Source: Candidatus Stahliibacteriota bacterium (lineage in GTDB: Bacteria; Hydrothermota; Tepidihabitantia; SM23-42). From it: 8,208 nt of DNA. The stretch's first letter is position 1, and each line of letters begins with the position of its first letter. The translations under genes and the position numbers were made by a program. Under the pieces are notes generated by a model. The model was not told the origin of the DNA, ran no database searches, and saw only the letters and a list, made by a program, of their open reading frames with translations. The stretch covers positions 1 to 8,208 of the forward strand of contig SOIY01000331.1 of the NCBI GenBank assembly GCA_004376785.1, written 5' to 3'. Shown here piece by piece: positions 6,493 through 8,208 of this stretch.

Positions 6493-7555
6493 ACAACTTG
6501 CCCCATGCTGTATTTAAAAACTTTTTTACAATCGTTTTACCAAAGATATTATACCAGAAAAAGTCATGAAATGCCCTTGATGCTATATAAGACCACGGGA
6601 CAAGCGGCGAACGTAAAAGAACATGTTCAAAGGGTTTTAGTTTTCCCCAGTATATTGCCTTTTGTCCTTTTGACGCAAAGGTATCTTTGCTCTCAAAATG
6701 AAAATTCACAGTGCTTATGTCTTCGCCTGCTATCTCAATATCCTGAGGACGTGCTGTGCCAAGACCCTTTTCGTGTGCAAGGTTAAGGAATTTCAATTTC
6801 ATCGGGTCAAAACCCATCATTTTTGCAGCGATAGCGTCAATTGCAACAGAATCAGCACTTGCAAGAAGATAATTCTTTATCTGGGGTTCCATTATCCTGG
6901 GTCCTGCACCATTACCAGCTATAGTCCCATCAGTTAGACAGAACATACCCGGGTGTATTTCTTTCTGGATTTGAAGCAGGTCAACGAGTGTTTCGTGTAT
7001 GACTGAATGTGTCCAGTGTCTATTATCATTGAGCAGTCCGCCAAATGCATTTTTCATTGCGCCGGTCATTGTCGTGAACACATGGGTTTTTAGCGTAGGC
7101 AAATGGAATGCATTCTTACCAATAAACATTTTTGGTATTTGAATACCCTGTTTTTCATACACTTTATCGAGCACGAGCATGTTTGCCTTTGGTTTATAAG
7201 TTATCCATTCAACATCTGGTTCATAGAGGTGCACGAATTTTAAGCCGTGTTTTTCCATTACTGAATTTAAATGAAGATTTTCTGCACCAAGTTTTGGGTT
7301 TATTACAACGGTTCTATTCTGGGCAGGTATAAGGTTTTTATATCCCCTGCGCGAAAGGGCAGCCGTAACCCCATCAAGCTGCCATGGCGTTGTTGAACAT
7401 GCAGGATACCAAAAGTGCCAGGAGATATTTATCTTGAGGATAGTTGGTACATTTTTTTGTAAAAATCTATTAACATGAGCCAGTTCTAATGCCCTGTCTA
7501 TATCGTCAAGAACAGTCTCTGGTGTTGTCTTTACAACTGCAACTCTTGATTTCAT
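6476..7555 (-). CDS. DUF362 domain protein (COG2006), without iron-sulfur motif
   Basis: The 359-residue protein is recognised as DUF362 (PF04015) by a series of conserved stretches: LKINISWHFWYP (40-51), HLPTLKTH (151-158), TGAMKNAFGG (164-173), LTDGTIAGNGAGP (207-219), ASADSVAIDAIAAKMMG (232-248) and GLGTARP (264-270). Many DUF362 proteins carry or adjoin ferredoxin-type 4Fe-4S modules; this one has only two cysteines (53 and 206) and therefore no such cluster. The biochemical role of DUF362 is not established. The C-terminal 50 residues are rich in aromatic and basic residues and could lie against the membrane. There is no signal peptide. The gene starts with ATG inside the ATGA that ends the COG1751 gene, and its end overlaps the hydrolase gene by 17 bases, so the proteins are almost certainly co-expressed. 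No Shine-Dalgarno site is seen; coupling is likely. The family call is firm, the function unknown. Confidence 0.87.
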   Translation of the reverse strand: MKSRVAVVKTTPETVLDDIDRALELAHVNRFLQKNVPTILKINISWHFWYPACSTTPWQLDGVTAALSRRGYKNLIPAQNRTVVINPKLGAENLHLNSVMEKHGLKFVHLYEPDVEWITYKPKANMLVLDKVYEKQGIQIPKMFIGKNAFHLPTLKTHVFTTMTGAMKNAFGGLLNDNRHWTHSVIHETLVDLLQIQKEIHPGMFCLTDGTIAGNGAGPRIMEPQIKNYLLASADSVAIDAIAAKMMGFDPMKLKFLNLAHEKGLGTARPQDIEIAGEDISTVNFHFESKDTFASKGQKAIYWGKLKPFEHVLLRSPLVPWSYIASRAFHDFFWYNIFGKTIVKKFLNTAWGKLFESYK

Positions 7556-8121
7556 TTGTTGATTCGTGGTTTACAGATGATTTCCCTCACTTCAAATGAG
7601 AAGAAGTCCTTGCCATGTTTTGGTAAGCATACAATTGCAGTATCCGCACCTACGCCTGTACCGCCTATTGATATTACTTCTTTATTATAGGGAATAAGGC
7701 CTGCATCGAGTGCCATAATGGTAATTTCAACTGCAACTTTGACACCCTGACCAAATATTCGTAGGGTGTTTGCTACTAATTCTTCGACCTCAAGACCACC
7801 AAATTTTAATCTGATAGCCCTACCAATTCCACCAAAGAAATGCGTGCAAGTATATACAATCACCCCATTTCCTTCCAGAAATTTTTTTATTTTTTTGTCC
7901 ATTTCAATCATGCCGGGTTTATAAAATCCAGCCTGATGTGTTACTGAAATAATTCTAATATTCTTTCCCTTTTTCAATAAATTTTTAGTGGTTTCACCAC
8001 TGCACGAAGCAATGATAAAATTATTTATTTTTAATTGTTTTGCCCGTTTCAAGGCAAGATCAATAGTCTTATCAGTATTTTGCTTACCCGGCTTGTTCCA
8101 GTAAAAAACTTCGTATTTCAT
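7552..8121 (-). CDS. COG1751 protein, pyruvate kinase C-terminal-domain-like (AF0103 type)
   Basis: The protein has 189 residues. It resembles the archaeal AF0103/COG1751 family, which has the fold of the pyruvate kinase C-terminal (alpha/beta) domain but no kinase catalytic barrel. Supporting segments are FYWNKPGKQNTDKT (6-19), IASCSGETT (37-45), THFFGGIGRAI (93-103), VAVEITIMALDAG (129-141), GGTGVGADTAIV (153-164) and the C-terminal EIICKPR. In pyruvate kinase this domain holds the allosteric phosphate-sugar site, so binding of a phosphorylated ligand is conceivable, but no function is established for the free-standing family. It is the first gene of the four-gene operon, has its own promoter and a proper ribosome site, and shares a 4-base ATGA overlap with the DUF362 gene. 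Confidence 0.85.
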   Translation of the reverse strand: MKYEVFYWNKPGKQNTDKTIDLALKRAKQLKINNFIIASCSGETTKNLLKKGKNIRIISVTHQAGFYKPGMIEMDKKIKKFLEGNGVIVYTCTHFFGGIGRAIRLKFGGLEVEELVANTLRIFGQGVKVAVEITIMALDAGLIPYNKEVISIGGTGVGADTAIVCLPKHGKDFFSFEVREIICKPRINK

Positions 8122-8126
8122 GTATG

Positions 8127-8132
8127 CTCCTT
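8127..8132 (-). promoter_or_regulatory. Shine-Dalgarno site of the COG1751 gene
   Basis: AAGGAG lies five bases (CATAC) before the ATG at 8121, a good match to the 16S rRNA 3' end. It is the only strong ribosome site I see in the window, and it fixes the start of this gene. It contrasts with the Shine-Dalgarno-free starts of the M48 and speDE genes. Confidence 0.8.
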
Positions 8133-8142
8133 ATTATTTCCT

Positions 8143-8170
8143 ATTATAATGCTTATTTCTCTAAAGTCAA
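8143..8170 (-). promoter_or_regulatory. Promoter of the COG1751-DUF362-hydrolase-glycosyltransferase operon
   Basis: On the minus strand TTGACT (8170-8165), a 16-base spacer and a perfect TATAAT (8148-8143) form a near-consensus sigma70-type promoter. The predicted start is near 8136, giving a leader of about 15 bases that contains the Shine-Dalgarno site. No operator-like palindrome or riboswitch is visible in the short upstream region that remains in the window. Confidence 0.75.
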
Positions 8171-8208
8171 TCTACTCTTTTTTACTACAGATTCCGATTC
8201 GGCTATTC

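Noticed and set aside
6439..6786. 115-codon plus-strand frame across the DUF362 and hydrolase genes
   Set aside because: Antisense shadow of two clear genes; the translation is low-complexity with no family features.

Overview
The window reads as ordinary chromosomal DNA from an AT-rich bacterium, probably one with two membranes. It carries a periplasmic LolA-like protein, a Thermotoga-type class 1B S-adenosylmethionine decarboxylase, DUF362 and COG1751 proteins, and tight operons with overlapping genes and TTG starts. This mix is reminiscent of uncultured candidate phyla (WOR-3/Stahlbacteria-like lineages), but sequence reading alone cannot fix the taxon. I see no tRNA, rRNA, CRISPR array, insertion sequence or phage gene. 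Coding density is very high; the longest gap between genes is about 105 bases.

Layout. (1) Plus strand, 2-2428: the 3' part of a LolA-like outer-membrane lipoprotein-sorting protein, then an M48 (HtpX-like) membrane metalloprotease with two zinc ribbons added at its C-terminus. (2) Minus strand, 4422-2460: a two-gene unit made of a fused SpeD-SpeE polyamine enzyme and, one base after its stop, a membrane-anchored alpha/beta hydrolase. This unit converges on the M48 gene. (3) Minus strand, 8121-4530: a four-gene operon with overlapping ends, in transcription order a COG1751 (pyruvate-kinase-C-terminal-like) protein, a DUF362 protein, a GloB-like metallo-beta-lactamase-fold hydrolase and a polytopic GT-C-type glycosyltransferase. 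The right edge of the window is the promoter region of this operon.

Three sigma70-type promoters can be read by eye. The one before the COG1751 gene has a short leader and a good Shine-Dalgarno site. The other two, before the M48 gene and before speDE, place the -10 box exactly five bases from the ATG and have no Shine-Dalgarno site. That geometry predicts leaderless mRNAs. The internal genes of the operons also lack strong ribosome sites and appear to rely on translational coupling.

The most interesting items are the paired leaderless-type promoters, the SpeD-SpeE fusion whose acceptor-side residues differ from normal spermidine synthase while its SpeD catalytic residues are intact, and the M48 protease with paired zf-TFIIB-like ribbons. 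I found no convincing defence system, mobile element or wholly new system here.
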